Shown here one piece after another: positions 7,906-16,047 of a stretch of DNA of 31,618 nt. The DNA is from CAZWRN01 sp964446685 (GTDB taxonomy: Bacteria; Patescibacteriota; Microgenomatia; Daviesbacterales; UBA10151). Each line of letters opens with the position of its first letter. The stretch's first letter is position 1. A program made the position numbers and the translations under genes. Location: positions 1-31,618 of the forward strand of contig CAYUPO010000014.1 of NCBI GenBank assembly GCA_964446685.1, given 5' to 3'. Below the pieces are notes generated by a model. It searched no databases, was not told the origin of the DNA, and saw nothing but the letters and a program-made list of their open reading frames with translations.

Positions 7906-8976
7906 TTAAATATTATTTATCAAATCCATATTGTCGTAACATATCTCTTGCTGTTCCAGGGATAAATCATCGCATAGCTTATGTGTCAATTCTTTTTTTG
8001 ATGGAGTTGTTGAGAACACCCAGGCCGCTCCTGAACGGCACATGCTTTGGGCATACTTATCCGATGATTGATCACATAATAATTTAGTCTGCGAAATATC
8101 TAGGGATGTGGTGGTAGCTGCGGCATTTCCAACCCCCATTAAGCACCTTTTTTTAAGAAGAGGCTGTCTGATGTCAGTGCATAGAGTAATCATTTTGCTG
8201 TAATCTTTGTTAAGCACCTGGTTCCACCACAAGCCAAGATTATAGAAACACTCCTGTTGAAATCTTTCTGGAACCTCTTTACATGGACCGTAAGGAGTTG
8301 ATGAATTAAATGGTTTTAACAGATTTTCAGACGAACCATTTTCGTTTAAAGGGAGATTATACTCCATAAAAACTCCTCCAGCACATCCCAGGAGCGGTTT
8401 TTGCCAATCAAGCTCACCACAAACCTGAAGTGCTTGGACAAGTTTTTTTGAACCAAAATACTCCATTAAACCATGACCAATTCCGTGCTGACACCCTAGG
8501 CCTAATCTTCCATATCTTTTAATGCAGGCTTTATCCAAATCAGGAACAATACCCAGTCCTTTATCTAGTATTGCATTGATAAAAAAACCATGATAACAAC
8601 CAAAGGCAAAATTACTATCGCAGGTGATAATTCCATCAATTCCTTTTTTTTGATAAAGAATTTCCCCAAAAAGGTGTGCAACCTGATGTTGTTCAGACGT
8701 GGTTTTAGCTAAATATTTTCGTTTTATCAGTTCATAGACCTCGTTGGAGGAGACAGTATCCAATGCTTTAGACAAAGATTCTCGTTCAAAAACTACTAGG
8801 TCAGAGCATTCCGGGTTTAAGCAAGTGGTTGTTATTTTTTTGGGTTTTATTTGGATATAAAACAAAGTGAGTAGTGATAAAGATAATAGTAAAAGTCCCC
8901 CTAAAATAATTAAGTTTTTTTTCCGAAAAATATTCTGAATGAGGTTTTTATTTATCTGGTACATAATGGTTTCCAT
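7906..8976 (-). CDS. Membrane-anchored Cys/His-rich protein, paralogue 1
   Basis: I do not recognise the family. The protein has 356 residues: a short basic N-terminus, one membrane segment (~23-43), and an exported domain. Motifs shared with six other genes in this window are HQVAHLFGE (97-105), CYHG (127-130), CQHGIGHG (162-169) and CAGGVFMEY (198-206). The C-terminal third has helix pairs marked by C-x(~8-11)-C. This copy and its neighbour at 10163 form a subtype with HxxxHxFGE in place of CHxxxH. An ATG at 8964 is an alternative start; either way the gene overlaps the end of the preceding gene, indicating cotranscription. The conserved His/Glu set suggests metal binding or a metalloenzyme site, but this is inference. 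Confidence 0.85.
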   Translation of the reverse strand: METIMYQINKNLIQNIFRKKNLIILGGLLLLSLSLLTLFYIQIKPKKITTTCLNPECSDLVVFERESLSKALDTVSSNEVYELIKRKYLAKTTSEQHQVAHLFGEILYQKKGIDGIITCDSNFAFGCYHGFFINAILDKGLGIVPDLDKACIKRYGRLGLGCQHGIGHGLMEYFGSKKLVQALQVCGELDWQKPLLGCAGGVFMEYNLPLNENGSSENLLKPFNSSTPYGPCKEVPERFQQECFYNLGLWWNQVLNKDYSKMITLCTDIRQPLLKKRCLMGVGNAAATTTSLDISQTKLLCDQSSDKYAQSMCRSGAAWVFSTTPSKKELTHKLCDDLSLEQQEICYDNMDLINNI

Positions 8977-10160
8977 TTGTCCGGAAGTTTAGTACAAAGC
9001 TCCATACTTTTAGCTGACCCAGGTGCAAAATTAAAACTATTTTTTGATGCAAGTTCAGCAAAGCATAATTCAGCCGCATCAAATTCGATAGTTTTTTTAC
9101 AAAAGCTAATCGCTTTATCAATAAAATCTTGATCAGTCTGAACAAGTCTCTGGGCTACTTGGGCAAAGCATTTACCCTTATATTCTGCAGAAAATCCTTG
9201 GCAAAAATTAAAACTCTTATCAAGATCAAGATTAAATTGGACAGGCATTATATAAAACATAGCTGTGTAACAACGATCCTTATATTGTCCGTTAAGCTGA
9301 GAACAAAAGTGCGATACTACCACTGCATTTCTAATTGATTTTCCTTGCAACGGCCATGATTCATTCCAACACGATGCCCGTGCTTCATCATCAAATTGAT
9401 TACAAAATGTTAGTACCTGATCTTTATTGGGAACTTTACCTCTGATTAAGCTGAAATCTTCAGTTTCAAGAGGCTGAAACATTTGCATAAACACCCCATC
9501 AAGACAAACAGAGGAAAAAGAAGTTCCTGCATCAGTAATCGCCATTTCATGACAGAGAGCAACAGATGAAGATATATCGGCATTAGAAACATACATTAAA
9601 AGGTGCCCTAATGCGTGATAACAGGATCCTTGTTCAATACCGCTGGGATTCCAGCCTTCACGCTTTTGACAAATACTTCTGAGTTCAGGTTTAATTTTAC
9701 TAATTTGCTCGGGAGATAAATATTCATACCTGAATTTCTCCTGAAAGGCACCATGGATACACCCGTTTGAGCAGGTTCCGGATGGACATTGAGCAATGAC
9801 ATCTTTCCATTTGCTGGGATCCTTTTTCGTTTCCTGGGATGCCAATTTATGACCTAACACATGACAAAAACCATACTCCTCATCGTTTTGACTGATTATT
9901 CGGCTGACTTTAAAAGTATCATTCATTGATAATTTATATGGTGCATACATCAGTAATGACAGTTCTTTGTCATAACAGGTAGGGCGGTATTTTGCGCTAT
10001 TACAGGATGATTTAATTTGGTTTGCCAAATCTTCAAATGGAGGAACTACCAGCTGGATAAAATAAAAATACATGAATATGATTGCAAGTAAAAACAATAA
10101 GATTAACAACCATATATAAGATTTTCTATTAGTAATAAGTAAAGTAAGTTTCTGCTTCAT
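8952..10160 (-). CDS. Membrane-anchored Cys/His-rich protein, paralogue 2
   Basis: This 402-residue unrecognised protein has a membrane segment at ~16-38. An N-terminal Cys pair (C53, C62) precedes the shared core: CHVLGH (99-104), CIHG (134-137), CYHALGH (180-186) and CLDGVFMQ (219-226). The last Glu of the usual FME is Gln here. Downstream, five consecutive helical units each carry C-x(8-11)-C: FCNQFDDEARASCW, FCSQLNGQYKDRCY, FCQGFSAEYKGKCF, FCKKTIEFDAAELCF and LCTKLPDKWKPLCT. This looks like a disulfide-stapled alpha-solenoid. Its stop overlaps the next gene's start, and 2 bp separate it from the preceding gene. It is closest in layout to the + strand copies at 20600, 22697 and 25466. Confidence 0.85.
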   Translation of the reverse strand: MKQKLTLLITNRKSYIWLLILLFLLAIIFMYFYFIQLVVPPFEDLANQIKSSCNSAKYRPTCYDKELSLLMYAPYKLSMNDTFKVSRIISQNDEEYGFCHVLGHKLASQETKKDPSKWKDVIAQCPSGTCSNGCIHGAFQEKFRYEYLSPEQISKIKPELRSICQKREGWNPSGIEQGSCYHALGHLLMYVSNADISSSVALCHEMAITDAGTSFSSVCLDGVFMQMFQPLETEDFSLIRGKVPNKDQVLTFCNQFDDEARASCWNESWPLQGKSIRNAVVVSHFCSQLNGQYKDRCYTAMFYIMPVQFNLDLDKSFNFCQGFSAEYKGKCFAQVAQRLVQTDQDFIDKAISFCKKTIEFDAAELCFAELASKNSFNFAPGSAKSMELCTKLPDKWKPLCTR

Positions 10161-10162
10161 TT

Positions 10163-11173
10163 TTAGAAATTAATTCCGACTCTTTTTTTGCAATTTGAAG
10201 AATCAATAGGGTTTAGTAAGTCACACAGCTGTTTAGCTTTTGCAGCGTATTCTGGTCTTGAATAAAATTCAGAAGCTAATCCATAAATGCAAAATGAAAA
10301 AGCCTCGGGGGATTTTAACTTTTGGCAACTTGTTAGTGCTTTATTACTGTCCCAATTAGTACGATTAGGCAAATGAACCCCCAGACCAATAAAACAGGCT
10401 TCCTTCGGGGCTCCATCAAACTTATTACAATACGTGTCAATTTTGTTTATTTTATTATCAAAGTTATCAGGTAGTACCTCTAGCCACCAATTGCTCTGCT
10501 CATATAAACATGGCTTTTGAAAATTTTCTGGCAAACCGTCACAAGGGTAAAGAGGGGACGAATCATTTAATGGTCGGGTTTTCCCATCTGTATCAAGCAT
10601 TGTCTGAAAGTTGTATTCCATAAAAATACCAGTAAAACACCCGCCAATAGGATCTCTTTTTTTGAGACCATCACAAATATTTAAAGCCTGAGTAAGGTTC
10701 TTAAAATCATAACCTAAAAATGCTATAACTCCATGACCTATACCGTGCTGACACTTTAGAAAATCATCTGTTGTGAGGCAGTAGTCATTGATTTTAGATA
10801 TTTCTCCTAATCCCTCCTGAGCTAAAGCATTTCCGATAACACTGTGATAACAGCCATAATTAAATTCACTGTCACAAATAGTGATTCCTTTAAGTCCATT
10901 TAAAGAGTAAAGAGCTTCGCCAAAAAAATGCACAGCATTATGCTGTCGTGTCAAGTTTAATATTTTATTTTGTTTTTTAAATTCAGCATAAGCATTAACA
11001 GCTCCAAGTTTTTTTATCTGTTGGATATGATAAATTATTTCCTTCGATTGGACATTTTTATTTTTAGCTATTACGGTTTTAAATACGGTTTGATAAAGAA
11101 AAGCCAGGGAAATCAAAATTAATACTAAACTGAATCCAAGAAAAAATTTATAGTAAGTGGCTGGTTTTTTCAT
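10163..11173 (-). CDS. Membrane-anchored Cys/His-rich protein, paralogue 3
   Basis: This is a 336-residue paralogue, the shortest of the seven. It has a membrane segment at ~9-30 and then the core motifs HNAVHFFGE (78-86), CYH (108-110), CQHGIGHG (141-148) and CFTGIFMEY (179-187). It shares the HxxxHxFGE subtype and the GITICDSEFNYGCYH stretch with the copy at 7906 (GIITCDSNFAFGCYH), so these two are the closest pair. Its start overlaps the stop of the upstream paralogue by one base (11173), a classic translational coupling arrangement. Function unknown; export to the outer face of the membrane is inferred from the single N-terminal anchor and the many Cys. Confidence 0.85.
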   Translation of the reverse strand: MKKPATYYKFFLGFSLVLILISLAFLYQTVFKTVIAKNKNVQSKEIIYHIQQIKKLGAVNAYAEFKKQNKILNLTRQHNAVHFFGEALYSLNGLKGITICDSEFNYGCYHSVIGNALAQEGLGEISKINDYCLTTDDFLKCQHGIGHGVIAFLGYDFKNLTQALNICDGLKKRDPIGGCFTGIFMEYNFQTMLDTDGKTRPLNDSSPLYPCDGLPENFQKPCLYEQSNWWLEVLPDNFDNKINKIDTYCNKFDGAPKEACFIGLGVHLPNRTNWDSNKALTSCQKLKSPEAFSFCIYGLASEFYSRPEYAAKAKQLCDLLNPIDSSNCKKRVGINF

Positions 11174-12429
11174 TATTTAAGCAATTTTTCATTACATTTT
11201 TCCATTAGATCACTTGGGATTTCTTGACAAAATTCTTTCCTATATAAAGGAGAGTCAATATATACAGAAACAGAGTTTATTAATTCTGTAAAACAGAAAT
11301 TTTTTAATGATTGATTGGTTATTTGATTACAGAAGTTATATGCACCAGATCTGCTATTTTCCCCTCCCCAATAAATTGAATTCATAGCATATTTAATACA
11401 TGATTGATTGCCTTTTTCATTATTAGTTAAGCTGCACCAGTTATAAACTTTCTGAATCTCTTCAACTGACAATTGATCAATTTTTCTAATATCGCGGTCT
11501 TTAGCAAGTACTACAAATTCTTTTCCAAAACCTCCAAAACAGGATTCTCTGCTCCCTCCTTCAGACAAAGGGATTTGCTCGCAGAGTTTGAAGGCTCTGG
11601 ATATAGTTTCATCCGTTGGTCGACCGTTAATCATAAGACCAGATGAATTAAAGAGATGGGGTGTTAAATAAAGGTAACAAAATTTTTTGGCTCCACTGTC
11701 TGCAAGAATATTACTATTACATGGATACAAAGGGTCCTCTAGTTTCAAATTTAGTTTTCTTTGTTTTTCCCAGGTGGATTTGTCATGATCCCCCCCGGAA
11801 ATCTGTTCCATGATTATTCCGCCTATACATTCGGAATACTCCTGGTAATTTTTAGATGCTGTGCCTGTTTTTTTACATAAGGCGACTGCTTCGGGTAAAT
11901 TGTAATTTGTATAGGCAAGTACTCCGTGTCCCAGGCCATGAAAACACATAGTATGCGCCCCTTTTCCTCCTGGAGCTTCCGCGCAGACTTTTGCTATTTC
12001 ATTCAATGCCAATTCGCCTTTTTCTAAAAACAAACCTACTGCTACAGTATGCGAGCATGCATTTCTAAAGTCCTGAGTACAGTATTTCATACCATTAACT
12101 CCTTGCTGCAGATATAAAATGTCGCCAATAACATGACCAAGTAAATGCAAATCAATATTTGGCGGTAAAGGGGCTACTTTTAAAACATCATAAGCATAAA
12201 CTGCGCCTTTTTTGTTAGCCAACTTCTCAAAATAATCCTTTAAATCGTTAAAGTCCGCTTTATTATTTTGGATCTCGGCAATCTCTGGAAATTTTTCAAC
12301 AAAAGTTCTCGGCAAGAAAAGATATATGTATAAAACAGTTAAAATTGAAACTAGCAAGGCAATTATTCCAAAAATAATAGGTAGAAAACTAATAAAACTG
12401 AATGGAATTGTCAACTTATTTTTTCTCAT
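11173..12429 (-). CDS. Membrane-anchored Cys/His-rich protein, paralogue 4
   Basis: This 418-residue paralogue is the first gene of the minus-strand run. The membrane segment is at ~14-38. Core motifs are HLLGHVIGD (95-103), CSH (125-127), CFHGLGHG (162-169) and CIGGIIMEQ (201-209), the most diverged form of the FMEY element. A 20-residue insertion follows (GGDHDKSTWEKQRKLNL region), then Cys-paired helices to the C-terminus (C-x-E-I-P-S-D-L-M-E-K-C). The ATG lies directly behind an AT-rich TACTAT sequence; no Shine-Dalgarno is evident. The 278 bp upstream (12430-12707) is a divergent, very AT-rich regulatory gap shared with the O-antigen-ligase-like gene. Confidence 0.85.
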   Translation of the reverse strand: MRKNKLTIPFSFISFLPIIFGIIALLVSILTVLYIYLFLPRTFVEKFPEIAEIQNNKADFNDLKDYFEKLANKKGAVYAYDVLKVAPLPPNIDLHLLGHVIGDILYLQQGVNGMKYCTQDFRNACSHTVAVGLFLEKGELALNEIAKVCAEAPGGKGAHTMCFHGLGHGVLAYTNYNLPEAVALCKKTGTASKNYQEYSECIGGIIMEQISGGDHDKSTWEKQRKLNLKLEDPLYPCNSNILADSGAKKFCYLYLTPHLFNSSGLMINGRPTDETISRAFKLCEQIPLSEGGSRESCFGGFGKEFVVLAKDRDIRKIDQLSVEEIQKVYNWCSLTNNEKGNQSCIKYAMNSIYWGGENSRSGAYNFCNQITNQSLKNFCFTELINSVSVYIDSPLYRKEFCQEIPSDLMEKCNEKLLK

Positions 12430-12707
12430 ATAGTATTTAAATAAGCATTGGATTTCGAAAAAAAATTACAATTAACTAATATATTAGGTAATTACACGGA
12501 TAATTAATTTTTAAAAATAAGCAAACTGCATCTTCAATATTCTGCCAATACAAAATATCAGAAGCGAATTAATTGTAGCTAATAACTTAAATTTATAGCA
12601 ATGAGCATGATTACAAGTTTCAGTAATTTAAATAGTTTCAAAGATTTAATTAGGGGATTATTAGAATAAAACTTGCAGAAAAGAGAGGGGAAATTCATAA
12701 TTAACTG

Positions 12708-13913
12708 GTGAATCTAACTAATTTATATTCAAGCTCTATCCTCTTGTATTGGCACTATACTAAATTTATTCTTTTTTTGTACCTTTTAATTTTTTTAATC
12801 CCAAAGCAATATACGCAGAATATGCAAGCTAATATGATCTATTGGGTAGTTATATTTATTGGCTTTACATTACTACCATATAGTTTTATTCAGATTAGAA
12901 AAAAAATACAAGAAAAAATTGTTATTTCTTTCTTATTTTATTTATTACTTATAACATGTTCTACAATTACCTCTGTTGATATAGGATCAAGCTCATTACT
13001 GTTACTCTTAAATGTTGTTTTTTTTGAATTATTTATATCAGCAGGGACTATTTTGAGATCAATAGAGCTAAAGGCGTCATTTTTTAAAGTAATAATATTT
13101 ATTGTTAGTATTTTGTCAATTATTTCAAACTATAATTTTTTGTATTTAAAGCATGTGAATCTCCAAACAGAGGGTTTAAGTTATATGTGGATCTATTTTG
13201 GCCATAACCATCTGGCGGCTCTTTTAGTGATAGCTATTCCAATGCTTTACTACTTTATAATCACATCAGCCAGTAAAACAAGTAAAGTATTATTAATTTC
13301 ATTATTTATATTTTTAATACTAAGTCTGATTATGACTCTGGCAAGGGGAGCGATAGCTTCTTTAATTATAGCTTCATTGGTAGGCTTTTTTATGTTTGTG
13401 AAAGCATCATTTGAAAAATACCAGACCAGATTGCTAGGAATATTTTTAATTGGAGTTTTGTTTGTCAGTTCCATTGTGACTATTAATTTTTTTAAAAGAG
13501 TTAATAGCTTTTATCCGAGAATTGCCCACATTGAAAAATCTCTAAACATGTTTATTAATCGACCTATTTTTGGATATGGGCAGGGAACTTATAAATTAAT
13601 TTACATTAAAGGAGCAACAAATTATACGCATTTTGCTCATAATTTACCCGCACAAATAATTGCTGAACAGGGCATGCTCGGCCTGATTTCAATAATGATA
13701 ATTTTATTTCAGATTTTACGTAATGCATATTTCAACATTAATATTATGGAAGATAAACGGGAAAAAAACCTAAAAATCGCAATGTGGGTGATTTTAATTG
13801 GACTACTAATCAATGAAATGATTGATTTTGATTTGCAAATAGTATCAGTAGGTTCTTTATTTTGGATTTTAGCAGGTTTGGTTTATCCAAAAAAAAATAA
13901 GAGTGTAATTTGA
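12708..13913 (+). CDS. O-antigen ligase/polymerase-like (Wzy_C) membrane protein
   Basis: This 401-residue polytopic membrane protein has about ten predicted hydrophobic segments. Sequence marks of the O-antigen ligase/polymerase superfamily are WIYFGHNHLAALLVIAIP (~165-180) and YTHFAHNLPAQIIAEQGMLG (~304-325), containing the conserved HN...E.G.(L/I)G signature after a large external loop. It would join or polymerise lipid-linked glycan at the outer face of the membrane, or glycosylate a secreted protein. The start is a GTG; a purine-rich GAGAGGGG lies 17 bases upstream. The next gene is a WecG-type glycosyltransferase, consistent with surface glycan assembly. Its substrate is unknown. Confidence 0.8.
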   Translation: MNLTNLYSSSILLYWHYTKFILFLYLLIFLIPKQYTQNMQANMIYWVVIFIGFTLLPYSFIQIRKKIQEKIVISFLFYLLLITCSTITSVDIGSSSLLLLLNVVFFELFISAGTILRSIELKASFFKVIIFIVSILSIISNYNFLYLKHVNLQTEGLSYMWIYFGHNHLAALLVIAIPMLYYFIITSASKTSKVLLISLFIFLILSLIMTLARGAIASLIIASLVGFFMFVKASFEKYQTRLLGIFLIGVLFVSSIVTINFFKRVNSFYPRIAHIEKSLNMFINRPIFGYGQGTYKLIYIKGATNYTHFAHNLPAQIIAEQGMLGLISIMIILFQILRNAYFNINIMEDKREKNLKIAMWVILIGLLINEMIDFDLQIVSVGSLFWILAGLVYPKKNKSVI

Positions 13914-14122
13914 GATAAGTTTTCAGTTCCAAATCAATCGGACCACCTTTTTAAAGGCCAATAGATACCAAGTAATAATTAATTTACAGTTAAATTTGAA
14001 TTCTACTTGATTATTTATCTACTTTGAAGCTATAACTCAGTTAGTTAAATATTATTCGTCTATCACTTCAGGGTAGATTTAAAAGTAATTTTGAGGATGA
14101 ATAAAATATTGTTAAAAAAAGT

Positions 14123-14905
14123 ATGTTCTTAATCTTGAAAAAAATCATCGAAATTGACCAGAAAAAGTTTTTTATTAATACTTATGACCAGAAAGAATTA
14201 ATAAGTAAAATCATACATAAACTAAGTCAGAACAATATCCCATCATTCACCTGTAATTATTTATATCTGGGGTCAATTTATTACATGTTATGTGATGAAA
14301 AATTTTATAGATCAATAACTTATACTGATTCTGTTCATCTTGATGGGTTTGCTATCGGAAAAATTTTTAGAATTCTATATAAAAAAGATATTAGCGATTT
14401 TACCCCAAAAGATTTTCTGGGGGACATCTTAAGGTATTGTCTTTACCATAATAAAAAGGTATTTATTATTGGTTCATATGCTGAAAATGGCATCATAATG
14501 GCTTTAAAAAGCATGAGATGTAAATATAAGGGCTTAAAAATTGAAGGTATTGATGGATTTTCTAAAAGTAAAAAAAGTATTGAGATGATCAATTTGTTTA
14601 AACCTGATCTACTAATAGTGGGATTAGGATTAAGCACTCAGGAAAAATGGATTTACCAGAATAGAAATATTCTAAAAGCGAAAGTTATTATTAGTGTTGG
14701 AAATTATATTGATATTTTAGCTGGCAGGGTAAATTATCCTGCTGAAGTATATAAGAAACTGCACATTAGATGGCTTAGAAGATTAATCAAAGAGCCAACC
14801 AAAGTTTGGAAAAGATACTTAGGAGGAGCAGTGTCTCTTAGTTTAATTTTTATTTTTCATTATTTAAAAAGTGCAAATTATAGAAATAGAAAAAAAGATC
14901 TATAA
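14123..14905 (+). CDS. WecG/TagA/CpsF-family glycosyltransferase (GT26)
   Basis: This 260-residue protein spans the usual length of the family. Conserved blocks are a nucleotide-sugar/acceptor region around TDSVHLDGFAIGK (69-80), VFIIGSYAENG (113-123), PDLLIVGLGLSTQEKWI (161-177), SVGNYIDILAGRV (191-203) and the C-terminal LHIRWLRRLIKEPTKVWKRY (213-232). Members transfer a sugar such as ManNAc(A) to a polyprenyl-diphosphate-linked acceptor on the inner membrane face. Together with the ligase-like gene before it, this suggests a glycan assembly step. The 209-bp spacer upstream (13914-14122) shows no gene. No Shine-Dalgarno is clear before the ATG. Confidence 0.88.
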   Translation: MFLILKKIIEIDQKKFFINTYDQKELISKIIHKLSQNNIPSFTCNYLYLGSIYYMLCDEKFYRSITYTDSVHLDGFAIGKIFRILYKKDISDFTPKDFLGDILRYCLYHNKKVFIIGSYAENGIIMALKSMRCKYKGLKIEGIDGFSKSKKSIEMINLFKPDLLIVGLGLSTQEKWIYQNRNILKAKVIISVGNYIDILAGRVNYPAEVYKKLHIRWLRRLIKEPTKVWKRYLGGAVSLSLIFIFHYLKSANYRNRKKDL

Positions 14906-14984
14906 TTCAATACAGTTTGGTGAAGTGCTAGACTGAATCAGTTTTAACGGATAATTTATATTTGATTTAGTTTAAAATGAATTT

Positions 14985-15776
14985 ATGGACAATATATATA
15001 TTAAGATAGCTGAATTTATATTTGAGATATCTTTTGGTCAAAGCGAACCTCCGTTTAATTTGGATAAGCATTATTATAAAAAAATTAGTGAGTATTATAA
15101 AGACTTTATTTGTAAGGAATTCTCAGGTAAAGTTGATTTTCAAATTCATTTAATTACCAACCTAGAAATGGAGGGTTTCGTTCGCAAAAAGAAAAAAGAA
15201 ACTTTTATCAAACTCTATGAATATAAAAGTAAATACAAAATAAACACTTATTATCATTTAAGTGAGGAACAATTTTATCTAGTTATTCGACAAGGGCTGC
15301 AGGTTCTTTTAAAAGATGGTAAAGGATTTATTATGCATGGATCCGCCTCAGTTATAAATGATAAAGCAAGTATATTTCTGGGAGAATCAGGAGCTGGTAA
15401 ATCAACGATCATGACAATATTGTCCAAATCATTCCAACCAGTTGCAGATGATTCATTTATAATAAGAAAAGTAAATAACATCTATATGGTATATTCAACG
15501 CCATTAATTGAAAAAAATTATTGGATAAGTAAGAGTTATCAGGGTTATCAGATAAATAAAGTATTTTTTTTAAAGAAAGGAATGTTTCATTATACTAAAC
15601 CATTAAAAAACAAAGAAACCATTATTAATAAATTCATAAAACAAATTTATACAAATAGAGATGATTTTGAAAAACAAATGAAAACCCTTCTTATATTAAT
15701 TAACAAAAAAAATATTTTCTTTGAGTTGCAGTTTAGTCTGAATAACAATAATGACTTAATTAAACTAATGGTTTAG
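14985..15776 (+). CDS. HPr kinase-like ATPase (HprK-related, RiPP/HPr-rel type)
   Basis: This 263-residue protein carries a textbook P-loop GESGAGKST (133-141) preceded by MHGSASV (117-123) and followed by PVADDSF (152-158). That is the arrangement of HprK-type kinases, without the N-terminal HprK domain or the full C-terminal signature. HprK-like proteins next to PqqD and nucleotidyltransferase genes form a known genomic association ('HPr-rel-A' sets). In some Bacillales lasso-peptide clusters (paeninodin, pseudomycoidin) the HprK-like enzyme phosphorylates the precursor. Here the gene is followed 4 bp later by pqqD-like and lies near a Cys-rich peptide gene. Its target could therefore be the Ser/Thr of that peptide; this is inference. 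A TAAAAT (14973-14978) ends 6 bases before the ATG. Confidence 0.8.
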   Translation: MDNIYIKIAEFIFEISFGQSEPPFNLDKHYYKKISEYYKDFICKEFSGKVDFQIHLITNLEMEGFVRKKKKETFIKLYEYKSKYKINTYYHLSEEQFYLVIRQGLQVLLKDGKGFIMHGSASVINDKASIFLGESGAGKSTIMTILSKSFQPVADDSFIIRKVNNIYMVYSTPLIEKNYWISKSYQGYQINKVFFLKKGMFHYTKPLKNKETIINKFIKQIYTNRDDFEKQMKTLLILINKKNIFFELQFSLNNNNDLIKLMV

Positions 15777-15780
15777 CCTA

Positions 15781-16047
15781 ATGAATAAAAAGTTCAAACT
15801 AAATAAGGGATATATTAGCCAAAGAATTGGTGGCAAAACAACGATTTTTTCTGGAGAGGATTCGATATTATTTACATTAAATGATGTGGGCGGATTTATA
15901 GTGGATGGAATAAAGCTTGGATGGGAAAAAGACGAAATAGCTATTCGACTGACAGAAAAGTTTAATATAGATCAGGAAACTGCATTAAAAGATGTAAATC
16001 ATTTTTTTAACACTCTTGTGACCAAAAAAATAATTTCTAAAAGATAA
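15781..16047 (+). CDS. PqqD-like RiPP recognition element protein
   Basis: This 88-residue PqqD-family winged-helix protein opens with a beta-strand (KLNKGYISQRIGGKTTIFS) and ILFTLNDVGGFIVDGIKLG, the family's conserved 'x-LNxxGxxIxxxLxxG' core. A C-terminal helix pair follows (ALKDVNHFFNTLVTKKII). PqqD-like domains bind leader peptides and hand them to modifying enzymes. It sits 4 bp after the HprK-like gene, so the two are likely translated from one message. Its last 63 bases overlap, convergently, the end of the S26-nucleotidyltransferase gene on the other strand, so the two transcripts are antisense at their 3' ends. Confidence 0.85.
   Translation: MNKKFKLNKGYISQRIGGKTTIFSGEDSILFTLNDVGGFIVDGIKLGWEKDEIAIRLTEKFNIDQETALKDVNHFFNTLVTKKIISKR

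Noticed and set aside
8948..9145. 65-codon minus-strand ORF overlapping two Cys/His-rich genes
   Set aside because: It is another frame of the paralogue at 8952; the paralogue motifs show which frame is real.
12601..12669. A 22-codon ORF (MSMITSFSNLNSFKDLIRGLLE begins here; given in part) as a possible second peptide precursor
   Set aside because: Too short, no Cys or core-like residues, no promoter nearby; most likely chance. The rest of 12430-12707 shows nothing else.
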